From Kineosporia babensis (GTDB taxonomy: Bacteria > Actinomycetota > Actinomycetes > Actinomycetales > Kineosporiaceae), in the NCBI RefSeq assembly GCF_021129305.1, contig NZ_JAJOMB010000007.1:1-64000 (forward strand): a stretch of DNA of 64,000 bases, written 5' to 3'. Below are positions 36,536 to 45,954 of this stretch, in pieces (positions within the stretch are counted from its first letter, which is position 1; each line of letters starts with the position of its first letter). Both the position numbers and the translations under genes were made by a program. The notes under the pieces were generated by a model. The model did not search any database. It saw only the letters and a list, made by a program, of their open reading frames with translations, and was not told where the DNA came from.

Positions 36536-36898
36536 TCAGGGACGCCGGACCGCAGCCGCCGGGGCGTTGCCGTCCCGCTCGCCCGCGCCGTCCTCGCTGT
36601 CGTCCTCGTCCTCGTCGTCGTCGAAGTCGTCGAGGTCGTCGTCGAGATCCTCGAGGTCGTCGTCCTCGTCGTCCTCGCCGGCCAGCGCGTCCTCCGCGTC
36701 GTCGTACAGGACGAACGGGGTGACCTCGTCGAACGCGTCGTACAGCGACTCGTCGTAGGTCTCGAAGGCGTCCGCCAGGGTCTGGTACGCCGCGACCACT
36801 GCGGGGTCGGCCTCACCGGCCCGCTTGGAGGCGGCATCCAGGTGCGCCTCAAGAGCAGCGATCAGGCGGTCGAGCGCGGCTCGGGGCTCCGTCGTCAT
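36536..36898 (-). CDS. Conserved acidic actinobacterial protein
   Basis: 120-residue protein. The first 70 residues (TEPRAALDRLIAALEAHLDAA, DPAVVAAYQTLADAFETYDE, LYDAFDEVTPFVLYDD) form a conserved helical domain known in many actinobacteria, sometimes loosely labelled primosomal protein. The second half is an Asp/Glu tract with few other residues up to an alanine-rich end. The acidic tail suggests binding to a basic partner or nucleic-acid mimicry, but no function is known to me. Divergent from the DUF5703 gene. Confidence 0.75.
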   Translation of the reverse strand: MTTEPRAALDRLIAALEAHLDAASKRAGEADPAVVAAYQTLADAFETYDESLYDAFDEVTPFVLYDDAEDALAGEDDEDDDLEDLDDDLDDFDDDEDEDDSEDGAGERDGNAPAAAVRRP

Positions 36899-36973
36899 GG
36901 CATGAAGGTATCGGGTCGTGATGACATGGAGAGACCTGGCTCCTCGGGGATGCCGATGAGAGCCGGGTGAACG

Positions 36974-37306
36974 GTGGATGACACCGGCCGCCGACTGCGC
37001 GACCGGTGCCGCAGCGAGGAAGAGACCGGCGGAATATCGAGGAAGAGAGCTGCCTTGAGCGATGACGTGCGTGATCTGGATTCCAGGGTGCGCCCGGCCG
37101 ACGCCGGTGCGACCCCGTTCTCACCCGACTACGAGTACCGTGTGTTCTCCCTGCCCCGGGGCACCGGCCGCGCGCAGGCCCGTCAGCTGCTCACCGAGCA
37201 GGCCGAGTACGGGCGCTGGGAGCTGGCCCGGGTGCAGATCTCGTTCGGCGGCGGCCGGCGGGTCTGGCTGCGCCGGCGGATCATGCGGGTGGAACGCACG
37301 TTGTGA
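36974..37306 (+). CDS. DUF5703 family protein
   Basis: Small basic protein whose conserved part (YEYRVFSLPRGTGRAQARQLLTEQAEYGRWELARVQI, RRVWLRRRIMRVERTL) matches DUF5703, a short beta-alpha-beta fold of unknown function widespread in actinobacteria. Start is uncertain: the ATG at 36974 gives 110 residues, but the conserved domain begins near residue 52, and a TTG at 37055 with GAGGAAGAGAG upstream would give about 83. Ends before a strong terminator. Confidence 0.75.
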   Translation: MDDTGRRLRDRCRSEEETGGISRKRAALSDDVRDLDSRVRPADAGATPFSPDYEYRVFSLPRGTGRAQARQLLTEQAEYGRWELARVQISFGGGRRVWLRRRIMRVERTL

Positions 37307-37320
37307 GCCCGGGAAGCTGA

Positions 37321-37363
37321 GGTGCCCGAGAACGTCCACTGCTGGTGGACGTTCTCGGGCACC
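37321..37363. terminator. Bidirectional terminator hairpin
   Basis: Perfect 19-bp stem (37321-37339 with 37345-37363, GGTGCCCGAGAACGTCCAC on the left) and a 5-nt loop, between the convergent DUF5703 and M20 peptidase genes. The strongest hairpin in the window. Confidence 0.92.
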
Positions 37364-37377
37364 GAACTCTCGAGGGC

Positions 37378-38742
37378 TCAGCTGAGCTGCAGGAACCGGT
37401 CGAAAGCCTTGACCCCGAACCGCAGCGACTCCAGCGGCACCCGCTCGTCCACGCTGTGGAACATCCCGGCGAAGTCCAGGTCGGCGGGCAGCTTCAGCGG
37501 GGCGAAGCCGTAGCCCTTGATGCCCAGCTTGCTGAACGCCTTGTTGTCGGTGCCGCCGGACAGGCAGTACGGCAGCACCGCCGCGCCCGGGTCCAGCTCC
37601 AGCAGCGACTGCCGCATCGCCTGCACCAGCCCACCTTCGAAACCGGCCTCCAGCGCCACGTCACCGTGCAGTACCTCGACCGTGACGTGCTCCCCGGCCA
37701 GCTCGGTCAGGGTGGCCATCAGCGCGTCCCGCTGACCGGGCAGGTACCGGCAGTCGACCAGGGCCGAGGCCTGCCCGGGGATCACGTTGTGCTTGTAGCC
37801 GGCCTGCAGCACGGTGGGGTTGGCGGTGTTCTGGACCGTGGCCTCCAGCCAGCGCGCGGTGGTGCCGAACAGCTCGCGCAGCTTCTCGACATCCACCTCG
37901 TCGCCGGTCAGCAACTGCACGCCGGTCTGCTCGTGCACCCCCTCGAAGAAGGCCCGCACCGTCGCCGGGACCACCGTGGGCCACTGGTGGGCGCCGATCC
38001 GGGCCACCGCCTGGGCCAGGTGCGTCACCGCGTTGTCGCCGTTCACCTGGGAGCCGTGCCCGGCCCGGCCGCGCGCGGTCAGCCGCACCCAGGCGATGCC
38101 CTTCTCGGCGCTCTGCAGCAGGTAGGTGCGCCGGCCCTGGAGCTCCACCGAGAAGCCGCCGACCTCGCTGACCGCCTCGTCGACGCCCTCGAACAGGCCC
38201 GGGTGGTTGTCCACCAGCCAGTGCGAGCCCTTGACCCCACCGGCCTCCTCGTCGGCCATGAAGGCCAGCACGATGTCGCGGGGCGGGCGCCGGCCCTCGC
38301 GCAGCATCTGCCGCACGGTGGCCAGGATGATCGCGTCCATGTCCTTCATGTCCACCGCACCGCGGCCCCACAGGCAGTCGTCGACCACCTCGCCGGAGAA
38401 CGGGTCGACCTGCCAGTCCTCCTTCTGCGCGGGCACCACGTCGAGGTGGCCGTGCACCAGCAGGGCCGGGCGGCTCGCGTCGGCGCCCGGGATCCGGGCC
38501 ACCACGCTGGTGCGGCCGGGCTCGCTCTCGAACACCTGCGGCTCGATCTGCACCTCGGAGAGCAGGCCGGCCACGTACTCGGCGGCCTGACGCTCGCCCG
38601 GGCCGCTGTTGTCGCCGAAGTTGCTGGTGTCCATCCGCAGCAGGTCGCGGCAGATGGTCACGACCTCTTCGGTGGCCGGCGGGTGGTCCCCGGCCACCGA
38701 GGGGTCGGCTCCGGCCGGCACGGGTGCCGCTGGCCTTCTCAT
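37378..38742 (-). CDS. M20-family zinc metallopeptidase
   Basis: 454-residue M20/ArgE-DapE-type di-zinc hydrolase. Metal and catalytic motifs: LLVHGHLDVVPA, GRGAVDMKDMDA (bridging Asp) and MADEEAGG (general-base Glu). A dimerisation domain is inserted in the middle and GGTDNKAFSKLGIKGYGF with the final ligands follows. ATG 38742 has a GGAGG site about nine bases upstream; an in-frame ATG at 38802 does not. It may cleave dipeptides or deacylate amino acids. A similar gene occurs in the same region of mycobacteria (Rv2141c). Confidence 0.9.
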   Translation of the reverse strand: MRRPAAPVPAGADPSVAGDHPPATEEVVTICRDLLRMDTSNFGDNSGPGERQAAEYVAGLLSEVQIEPQVFESEPGRTSVVARIPGADASRPALLVHGHLDVVPAQKEDWQVDPFSGEVVDDCLWGRGAVDMKDMDAIILATVRQMLREGRRPPRDIVLAFMADEEAGGVKGSHWLVDNHPGLFEGVDEAVSEVGGFSVELQGRRTYLLQSAEKGIAWVRLTARGRAGHGSQVNGDNAVTHLAQAVARIGAHQWPTVVPATVRAFFEGVHEQTGVQLLTGDEVDVEKLRELFGTTARWLEATVQNTANPTVLQAGYKHNVIPGQASALVDCRYLPGQRDALMATLTELAGEHVTVEVLHGDVALEAGFEGGLVQAMRQSLLELDPGAAVLPYCLSGGTDNKAFSKLGIKGYGFAPLKLPADLDFAGMFHSVDERVPLESLRFGVKAFDRFLQLS

Positions 38743-38858
38743 GACGTGACCTCCGCATGGGTTCGTGGTCCGGCCACGGTACACACGACTCACCGTGGTC
38801 AAGTGCCCAGCCTGCCCCGCCGATGTTGCGGTGGATCACGTGCAGGGGGAACCACGGG

Positions 38859-41486
38859 GTGTCGATAGCGGACGTCCGCCGGGCCGGCGGTAACCAGGAG
38901 GCGACGGCGGGTAGGCCGCTCGCCGGTGCGGTCGCGCTCTTCGCCGGTTGCCTCCTGCTCGGCCTGGGCGTCTCGCAGTTCGGCATCCGCTTCCTGCGGG
39001 ATCCCGCCCTGCACGTGTCGGTCTGGTGGCCGCTGTCCGGTTTCGCACTTGTCCTGCTGGTCCGGCTGCGCCCCCGGGCCTGGCCCCTGGCGCTGATCGG
39101 GCTGGCCGCCGGCCAGTTCTTCACCAACCTGAACACCTACTACCACGCACCCTCCGACGCCCTGGGCATCCTGACCGCGGCGCTGGGCGAGACCGTGGTG
39201 ATCGCCGTGCTGCTGCGCCGGGCCTTCCGCGGGCCGGTGCTGCTGAACTCCCCCGCCGCGGCCGGCCGCTTCGCCCTCTGCGCGGCCAGCGGGGTGGCCT
39301 TCGGCGCCACCGTGTTCGCCCTGGTCCAGGACCCGTTCACGTTCGCCCTGTGGCACGGCTACTTCCGCTCGCACGGTCTGGGCGTGCTGGTCATCTCGCC
39401 GCTCTTCCTGGTCGCTCTGGGCCCCCGCGAGCTGCTGGCCGAGCTGCGCCGGCGCCGGCTGAACCTGGAGTGGGCGGCCCAGGCGCTGGTGCTCGGCCTG
39501 GTCACCGCCGGCGTCTTCATGAACGACCAGCGGGTGGTCCCCTCGGTGGTCTGCATGATCCCGCTGCTGTGGGGCGGGCTGCGGCTGGGCACCCTGCGGG
39601 CGATGGGCTCGCTGCTGCTGATGGCGGTGCTGGCCACCGTCGGCACGCTGCGCGGAGTCGGGCCGATCGTGCAGGAACCGCCCGACGCGCAGACCCTGGC
39701 GATCCAGCTGGTGGTCGCCGCGGTGAGCATCGGCACCCTGGCCGTGGTCCTGGCCGCCGAGCAGAAGAGCGCCCTGCTGCGGCTGGCCAAGGCGGGCAGT
39801 GCCGACCTGGTGGAGGCCGAGCGGATCGCCGGGCTGGGCTCCTCCACCTGGGACCTGAAGACCGGGGAGATCCGCTGGAGCGACGGACTGTACGCCCAGC
39901 TCGGTCAGACCCGCGAGAGCATGCCCCCGGACGCCGAGAGCTACGTCGAGAAGATCCACCCGGACGATCGGGGCGTGCTGCTGGCGGCGCTGGCCCGGGT
40001 GGACAGCGGGGAGATCCCCAACATGGAGTGCCGGCTGCTGCGCCCGGACCACTCGTGGCGCACCGTACTGCTGCGCAACCGGGTGGACCAGGACCCGGAC
40101 GGCCGTCCGGCCATCATGCGCTCGACCGTGCTGGACGTGACCGCGATCCGGGAGGCCGAGAAGGCCCTGCAGCAGGCCCACACCCAGCTCTCCGGGGTGC
40201 TCAACGCGGTGGAGAACGTGGGGATCGTGGGGGCGGCGACGAGCACCTCGCTGATCACCTTCTTCTCCCCGGCGGCGGAGCGGATGCTGGGCTGGCGGGC
40301 CGAGGAACTGGTCGGCCTGCACAACCCGCTGGTGTACCTCTCCCCCGCCGATGCCGAGCGGGCGATGGCCACCACCGGGATCGACGACCCGATGATCGCG
40401 CTCGGGCAGGAGCTGCTGCTGCGGGGGCACGACCGCCGGCGCTGGACCCTGGTCCGCAAGGACGGCACGCAGTTCCCGGCTCATGTGGGTCTGAGCATCA
40501 TCAACGCCCCGGACGGCACCCCGGAGACGTACATCGCCACGATCTTCGACCTCAGCCCGGTGCTGCGGGCCGAGGCCGAGCTGCAGGAGAGCCAGGACCG
40601 GTTCCGGCTGGCCTTCGAGTTCGCCCCGACGGCGATGGCCACCGTCTCGCTGGACGACGCCGACCTGGGCCGGATCCGGCAGGCCAACCCGGCACTGTGC
40701 CGGTTCACCGGTAAGTCCGAGCCGGAGCTGCTCGAGTGCAGCCTGGCCGACCTGATGACCCCCGCCCACGCCGAGGCAGCCGCCGCCGACCTGCGGAAAC
40801 TGCTGGCCGGGGGCGGCGACTCGACCACCGGCGAGTGGGCCTTCCACCGGGCCGACGGCGGTGAGCTGTGGGGCCTGCTGTCGACCTCGGTGGTGCGGCC
40901 CACCGACGGCCGGCCGCCCTACCTGATCACGATGATCGAGGACATCACCGCCCGGATGCAGCTGACCGAGCGGCTGCGGCACGAGGCCTCGCACGACCCG
41001 CTGACCGGGCTGCCCAACCGTCAGGTGCTGCGCCGCCAGCTGGAGGACGCGCTGGCCCAGCCCCCGGCCTCGGGGGCGGTGGCGGTGCTGTACGTGGACC
41101 TGGACGGGTTCAAGGCGGTCAACGACGGCCGGGGCCACGCCACCGGGGACGAGTTGCTGGTGCAGGTGGCCGACCGGATCGCGGCCTGCGTACGGGCCAG
41201 CGACGTGGTGTCCCGGCTGGGCGGTGACGAGTTCGCCGTCCTGCTGCCCCGGGTGAACGACCTGGACACGGCCCGGGCGATCGGCGAGCGGATCGTCACC
41301 GCGCTGGCCCTGGACTTCGACATCGACGGCGTGCCGTGCCGGATCGGCGCGAGCATCGGGATCGCCCTCTCGCCCCCGGACTCCCCGCGGGCCGGGGACG
41401 CGCCGGATCTGCTGAACGCCGCCGACGAGGCGATGTACCAGGCCAAGCGGGCCGGCAAGGGCCGGGTCGAGGTGAGCTCCCGGTGA
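38859..41486 (+). CDS. MASE1-PAS-GGDEF diguanylate cyclase (first of tandem pair)
   Basis: About 875-residue membrane sensor. An N-terminal MASE1 domain with eight or so helices (about 15-300, including SVWWPLSGFALVLLVRLRPRAW) is followed by three PAS/PAC modules and a GGDEF domain. GGDEF is intact at 788-792, preceded by RASD at 779-782, the RxxD inhibitory site. It should therefore make c-di-GMP from GTP with product feedback. No EAL domain. GTG 38859 has AGGGGGA upstream; ATGs at 38757 and 38823 are alternatives. The stop overlaps the start of a paralogue (GTGA). Confidence 0.9.
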   Translation: MSIADVRRAGGNQEATAGRPLAGAVALFAGCLLLGLGVSQFGIRFLRDPALHVSVWWPLSGFALVLLVRLRPRAWPLALIGLAAGQFFTNLNTYYHAPSDALGILTAALGETVVIAVLLRRAFRGPVLLNSPAAAGRFALCAASGVAFGATVFALVQDPFTFALWHGYFRSHGLGVLVISPLFLVALGPRELLAELRRRRLNLEWAAQALVLGLVTAGVFMNDQRVVPSVVCMIPLLWGGLRLGTLRAMGSLLLMAVLATVGTLRGVGPIVQEPPDAQTLAIQLVVAAVSIGTLAVVLAAEQKSALLRLAKAGSADLVEAERIAGLGSSTWDLKTGEIRWSDGLYAQLGQTRESMPPDAESYVEKIHPDDRGVLLAALARVDSGEIPNMECRLLRPDHSWRTVLLRNRVDQDPDGRPAIMRSTVLDVTAIREAEKALQQAHTQLSGVLNAVENVGIVGAATSTSLITFFSPAAERMLGWRAEELVGLHNPLVYLSPADAERAMATTGIDDPMIALGQELLLRGHDRRRWTLVRKDGTQFPAHVGLSIINAPDGTPETYIATIFDLSPVLRAEAELQESQDRFRLAFEFAPTAMATVSLDDADLGRIRQANPALCRFTGKSEPELLECSLADLMTPAHAEAAAADLRKLLAGGGDSTTGEWAFHRADGGELWGLLSTSVVRPTDGRPPYLITMIEDITARMQLTERLRHEASHDPLTGLPNRQVLRRQLEDALAQPPASGAVAVLYVDLDGFKAVNDGRGHATGDELLVQVADRIAACVRASDVVSRLGGDEFAVLLPRVNDLDTARAIGERIVTALALDFDIDGVPCRIGASIGIALSPPDSPRAGDAPDLLNAADEAMYQAKRAGKGRVEVSSR

Positions 41487-44074
41487 CCGGCCGGCTCGGG
41501 GCGGCCCGTCGCGAACTGGCCCACTTCGTCCTTTGTCTGGTTCTCGCGGTTGCCCTGGGACAGCTCGCCCTGCGTCTGCTGCGGGACCCGAACCTGCACA
41601 CCTCGGTGTGGTGGCCGTTGGCCGGGGCCGGGATAGCGGTTCTGGCCCGGCTGAATCCCCGTTCCTGGCCGGCTGCTCTCGGGGGCATCTCGCTCGGCTA
41701 TCTTGTCAGCGTCCTGGAGTACGGTTACGACCCGGGCGCTGCCATCGGTATTTTCGTGGCCGCGAACATCGAACTCCTGGCGGCCTCGGCAGTGCTGCGC
41801 AAGCTCTTCCCCACCGGGGTACGACTGAATTCTCCCCGGCACGCCTTTCTGTTCACCGTAAGCGTCCTGGCCGGAGTCTCTTTCGGCGCCTTCCTGTACA
41901 GCTTCTCCCAGTATCTGGCCTCGGAAGGCACGTTCGGCAGCCTGTGGAGCGCCTACTTTCGCACCCATGCCCTCGGCATTCTGCTGGTTTCACCGCTTTT
42001 CCTGGTCGCGCGCACCGGCCTCCGGGATGCCCGGCGGGAACGACGGCTGAATCTGGAGTGGCTGGCCCAGATCCTGACGCTGGTCGCGATCAGCCTGCTG
42101 GTCTTCGCGCTGGACCAGCACCTGATCGTGCCGATCGTCTGCGCGCTGCCGTTGCTGTGGGGCGGGCTGCGGCTGGGCCCGGTGCGCTCGATGGTCTCGC
42201 TGCAGGCGCTCGGCCTGATCACCACGGTCTGCACGCTGCGCGGGCTGGGGCCGTTCGGCGACGAAGCGGGCTGGCAGCGGGCCTGGTCGATCCAGGTGTT
42301 CCTGGTCGTGCTGACCCTGATGCTGTTGTTCATCGTGCTCGTCGCCCAGGCCCGGGACGCGGCGTTGCAGGCCAGCGAGGAACGCGCGGCCGCGCTGGCC
42401 AAGGCCGAGGAGATCACCGGCACCGGCTCGGGCGTGCTGAACGTGCTGACCGGCGAGGTGACCTGGTCGCCCGGGATGTACCGGCAGCTCGGCCTGGACC
42501 CGGCCACGGTGGCCCCGGCGGCGAAGCGGTTCTTCTCCGCCATCCACCCGCAGGACCAGGCCCGGGTGGTGGACTCGATCAGCCGGATGTCGCAGACCGG
42601 CCAGACCCGGGAGCCGCTGGAGTACCGGCTGATCCGCCCGGACGGATCACAGCGGCTGGTGCAGGGCCGGACCGAGGCCGAGCGCAACGAGGACGGCCAG
42701 GTGGTGCGGCTGCACTCGACCATCTACGACATCACTGGCCAGCGCGCCGCCGAGCTGGCCCGCAGCAAGGCCGACAGCGAGCTGCACGCCATCCTCGGGG
42801 CGATCACCGAGACCGGGATCGTCGGCACCGACGCCTCCACCGGCCTGGTCACCCGGTTCAACGCCGGGGCCGAGAAGCTGCTGGGCTACCGCGCCGCGGA
42901 GGTGATCGGAACGCTGCAGTCCTCGGCGTTCCACACCGAGCGCACCCGCGAGGCGGCCCGGGCCCGGGGCGAGAACGACGACGCGATGCAGGTCTTCCTG
43001 GACGAGACCGCCTCGCTCGGCGCGTTCACCGAGCAGATCACCGCCCTGCGCAAGGACGGCTCGGAGTTCCCGGCCCAGCTCAGCCTGACCCCGTACACCG
43101 GCCCGGACGGCAGCCGGGAGTACATCGGGGTGATCATCGACCTGAGCGAGGCGATGCAGGCCCGGGTCGACCTGCGCGAGAGCGAGACCAAGTTCCGGCT
43201 GGCCTTCGACGGGGCCCCGCTGGCGATGGCGATCCTCGGCCTGCAGGCGGCCGACCCGGGGGTGATCCTGCAGGTCAATCCCGCGATGTGCGCCTTCGCC
43301 CAGCGGTCCGAGGCGCAGCTGCTGCAGACCCACCTGATCGACCTGATGGAAGAACCGCACGCCACCAGGGCCCGGCACAACCTGGCCCTGCTGGCCGGCG
43401 GTCAGCTCGACCACGTCTCGGTGGACCGGCAGTTCCGCCGGGCCGGCGAGGGCGAGCTGTGGGGCCGGCTGTCCACCGCCGCGGTGCACCCGGCCGACGA
43501 CCGGCCGCCCTACCTGATCCTGATGATCGAGGACATCACCGACCGCCGGGAGCTGACCGAGCGGCTGCGGCACGAGGCCGCCCACGACCCGCTGACCGGC
43601 CTGCCCAACCGCAGCCAGCTGCGCGAGCGGCTGGACCGGGCGCTGGCCGCGAAGGCCCGCATCGGCAACGTGGCGGTGCTGTACATCGACCTGGACGGGT
43701 TCAAGGCGGTGAACGACAGCCAGGGCCACAGCGCCGGCGACGAGCTGCTGATCCAGGTGGCCGACCGGATCGCCGCCTGCGTGCGCTCCAGCGACGTGGT
43801 GGCCCGCCTCGGCGGCGACGAGTTCGCGGTGCTCTGCCCGGGGGTACCGGACCAGGACACCGCCCTGGCGATCGGGCGCAGCATCATCGCCACCCTGGCC
43901 GAGGAGTTCGAGCTCAGCAGCGCCTACGCGCGGATCGGGGCGAGCGTCGGCGTGGCGTTGTCCGGCGCGGACGAGGAAGGCAGTACGGCCAGTGCCCTGC
44001 TGGAGGCTGCGGACGGGGCGATGTACCGGGCGAAGCGGGACGGCAAGGGCCGGGTCCGGGTCAGCCAACGCTGA
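41483..44074 (+). CDS. MASE1-PAS-GGDEF diguanylate cyclase (second of tandem pair)
   Basis: About 863 residues with the same architecture as its upstream neighbour: MASE1 helices (SVWWPLAGAGIAVLARLNPRSW), PAS/PAC modules and GGDEF at 777-781 with the RSSD inhibitory site at 768-771. The GTG start overlaps the upstream stop by four bases, so the two are translationally coupled. Sequence similarity along the whole length points to tandem duplication followed by divergence of the sensory part. Predicted active diguanylate cyclase; the two ligands probably differ. Confidence 0.9.
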   Translation: MTGRLGAARRELAHFVLCLVLAVALGQLALRLLRDPNLHTSVWWPLAGAGIAVLARLNPRSWPAALGGISLGYLVSVLEYGYDPGAAIGIFVAANIELLAASAVLRKLFPTGVRLNSPRHAFLFTVSVLAGVSFGAFLYSFSQYLASEGTFGSLWSAYFRTHALGILLVSPLFLVARTGLRDARRERRLNLEWLAQILTLVAISLLVFALDQHLIVPIVCALPLLWGGLRLGPVRSMVSLQALGLITTVCTLRGLGPFGDEAGWQRAWSIQVFLVVLTLMLLFIVLVAQARDAALQASEERAAALAKAEEITGTGSGVLNVLTGEVTWSPGMYRQLGLDPATVAPAAKRFFSAIHPQDQARVVDSISRMSQTGQTREPLEYRLIRPDGSQRLVQGRTEAERNEDGQVVRLHSTIYDITGQRAAELARSKADSELHAILGAITETGIVGTDASTGLVTRFNAGAEKLLGYRAAEVIGTLQSSAFHTERTREAARARGENDDAMQVFLDETASLGAFTEQITALRKDGSEFPAQLSLTPYTGPDGSREYIGVIIDLSEAMQARVDLRESETKFRLAFDGAPLAMAILGLQAADPGVILQVNPAMCAFAQRSEAQLLQTHLIDLMEEPHATRARHNLALLAGGQLDHVSVDRQFRRAGEGELWGRLSTAAVHPADDRPPYLILMIEDITDRRELTERLRHEAAHDPLTGLPNRSQLRERLDRALAAKARIGNVAVLYIDLDGFKAVNDSQGHSAGDELLIQVADRIAACVRSSDVVARLGGDEFAVLCPGVPDQDTALAIGRSIIATLAEEFELSSAYARIGASVGVALSGADEEGSTASALLEAADGAMYRAKRDGKGRVRVSQR

Positions 44075-44150
44075 ACCGGTGCCTTCGATGTCACGCTTCG
44101 CACCCGCCCCCGGCGCGCCGGAGCACGTCGGATAAGGCAGGCTTCACCCT

Positions 44151-45950
44151 GTGTACTTCGTCGGAGTGGATCTCGCCTGGGGCGAACGCAAACCCACCGG
44201 AGTGGCCGTGCTGGATGCGGACGGCGCCCTGGTGCACGTCAGCACGGCCCAGAGCGACGAGGACATCCTCGCCGCGCTGGCCCCGTTCACCACCGGTGAC
44301 TGTCTGGTCGCGATCGACGCGCCGCTGATCGTGCGCAACGAGAGCGGCAACCGGCCGGCCGAGGCCGCCCTGAACAAGGACTTCGCCCGCTTCCACGCCG
44401 GCGCGCACCCGGTGAACACCACCAAGCCGGAGTTCTCCGGGGTGCCGCGGGGCGCCCGGATCGCCTCGGCGCTGAAGCTGGACATGAACCCGCGCTCCGG
44501 CCGCGGCCGCCGGGCGATGGAGGTCTACCCGCACGCCGCCACGGTCTCGCTGTTCCGGCTCGGCCGGACGCTGAAGTACAAGGCCAAGCCGGGCCGCAGC
44601 CGGGAACTGCTGCAGTCGGAGCTGCTGCGGCTGATGGGCCTGGTCGGTGGCCTGACCGGGGCCGAACCGGCGCTGCACACCGAGGGCTCGCGCTGGCCCG
44701 AGCTGATCGAGGCCGCGGGCGGGGCCGTCCGCAAGAGCGAGCTGCGCGTGGTCGAGGACCAGGTGGATGCCGTGATCTGCGCCTACGTGGCGCTTTTCGG
44801 GCACCGGCACCCGCAGATGATGACCACCTACGGCGACGTGGACAACGGCTACATCGTCACCCCCACGCTGCCCGCGGACCTGGAACCGAGCACTGACGAG
44901 GATGTCACCCCGGAGGACCCGGTCGCGGTCGCGGTGCGCGAGTACGCGCTGCGCCAGCCCGCCCTGGTGGAGGCCGCCGACCGGTTCTGCGCGCTGGTCA
45001 CCTCGATCCTCGACGAGGCCGGGATCAACTACCTGAGCGTCACCGGCCGGGCCAAGGCGGTGGCCTCCTTCGCCGGCAAGGCCGCCCGCCGCACCGCCGA
45101 CGGCGAGCTGGTGTACACCGAGCCGCTGCGGGAGATCAACGACCAGATCGGCGTGCGGGTGATCACCTACGTGCAGGACGACGTGGCCACCGTGGCCGAC
45201 GTGATCCACGACCAGCTGCTGGTCAAGCGGGACCGGGACATGGGTGAGGAGACCGCCCGGCAGGGCCGGTTCGGCTACCGCAGCCGGCACATGCTGATCA
45301 CCCTGGACGCCGCCCGGGAAGGGCACTCCGACTACGAGCAGCTGCGCGGCAAGGCCGCCTCGCTGCAGGTGCGTACCGTGCTGCAGCACGCCTGGGCCGA
45401 GTTCGAGCACGACATCCGTTACAAGGGAACGGTTCCGGCCGAGCAGGCGCCGGAGCTGGACCGCCGGTTCACCCTGGCCGCCGGTCTGCTGGAGCTGGCC
45501 GACCAGGAGTTCTCGATCATCCGCGACCGGCTCGCGGCGAACCGGGTGCTGCCCGGCGACGAGGGTGCCCCGGACGACGGGACCACCGGCCGCGACACCG
45601 CCGACGACGACTCCCGGATCGGGGCCCGCGAGCTGGCCGCCTTCCTGGCCGGGCAGTACCCGGAGGCCGGCTGGTCGCGCACCGAGCACTACACCTGGAT
45701 CACCGGGCTGCTGGCCGAGCTGGCGATCACCTCGCTGCCGGAGCTCACCGAGGTGCTGCTTCCGGTCAACGAGCTCGACCTGAACGCCCGGATGGACTAC
45801 AAGTACCCGCCCGGGGCGGTGCGCCGGCTGGACGACGCGCTGCTGGCGGCGTTCGGCGAGAAGTTCGTCGCGCTACCGGGCAACGCCGACCGGCGGGCGC
45901 TGCTGAAGTCCCGGCTGGAGAAGCTGCAGTCCTCCGGTGAGCAAGACTGA
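44151..45950 (+). CDS. DUF429-RelA/SpoT domain fusion protein
   Basis: 599-residue two-part protein. Residues 1-235 are DUF429, an RNase H-like fold, with acidic residues D7 (GVDLAW), D56 (AIDAP), E124 (MEVYPH) and D206 (DQVDAVICAY). Residues about 265-470 are a RelA/SpoT synthetase-like domain: GRAK at 299-302 with S306 and K310, D331 and R336 in NDQIGVRVI, GYRSRH at 375-380, LQVRTVLQHAWAEFEHD at 405-421. The Glu normally preceding xQxRT is Ser404. A helical C-terminal region follows. Start is GTG. Function unknown; could make, bind or respond to an alarmone-like nucleotide. pobA begins 4 bp downstream. Confidence 0.85.
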   Translation: MYFVGVDLAWGERKPTGVAVLDADGALVHVSTAQSDEDILAALAPFTTGDCLVAIDAPLIVRNESGNRPAEAALNKDFARFHAGAHPVNTTKPEFSGVPRGARIASALKLDMNPRSGRGRRAMEVYPHAATVSLFRLGRTLKYKAKPGRSRELLQSELLRLMGLVGGLTGAEPALHTEGSRWPELIEAAGGAVRKSELRVVEDQVDAVICAYVALFGHRHPQMMTTYGDVDNGYIVTPTLPADLEPSTDEDVTPEDPVAVAVREYALRQPALVEAADRFCALVTSILDEAGINYLSVTGRAKAVASFAGKAARRTADGELVYTEPLREINDQIGVRVITYVQDDVATVADVIHDQLLVKRDRDMGEETARQGRFGYRSRHMLITLDAAREGHSDYEQLRGKAASLQVRTVLQHAWAEFEHDIRYKGTVPAEQAPELDRRFTLAAGLLELADQEFSIIRDRLAANRVLPGDEGAPDDGTTGRDTADDDSRIGARELAAFLAGQYPEAGWSRTEHYTWITGLLAELAITSLPELTEVLLPVNELDLNARMDYKYPPGAVRRLDDALLAAFGEKFVALPGNADRRALLKSRLEKLQSSGEQD

Positions 45951-45954
45951 CGTC

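Noticed and set aside
36372-36758. Plus-strand 128-codon frame with a serine run
   Set aside because: The serine run is the complement of the Asp/Glu codons of the acidic gene.
41533-44328. 931-codon plus-strand open frame over the second diguanylate cyclase
   Set aside because: Out of frame with the GGDEF gene; Gly/Arg/Pro-rich shadow.
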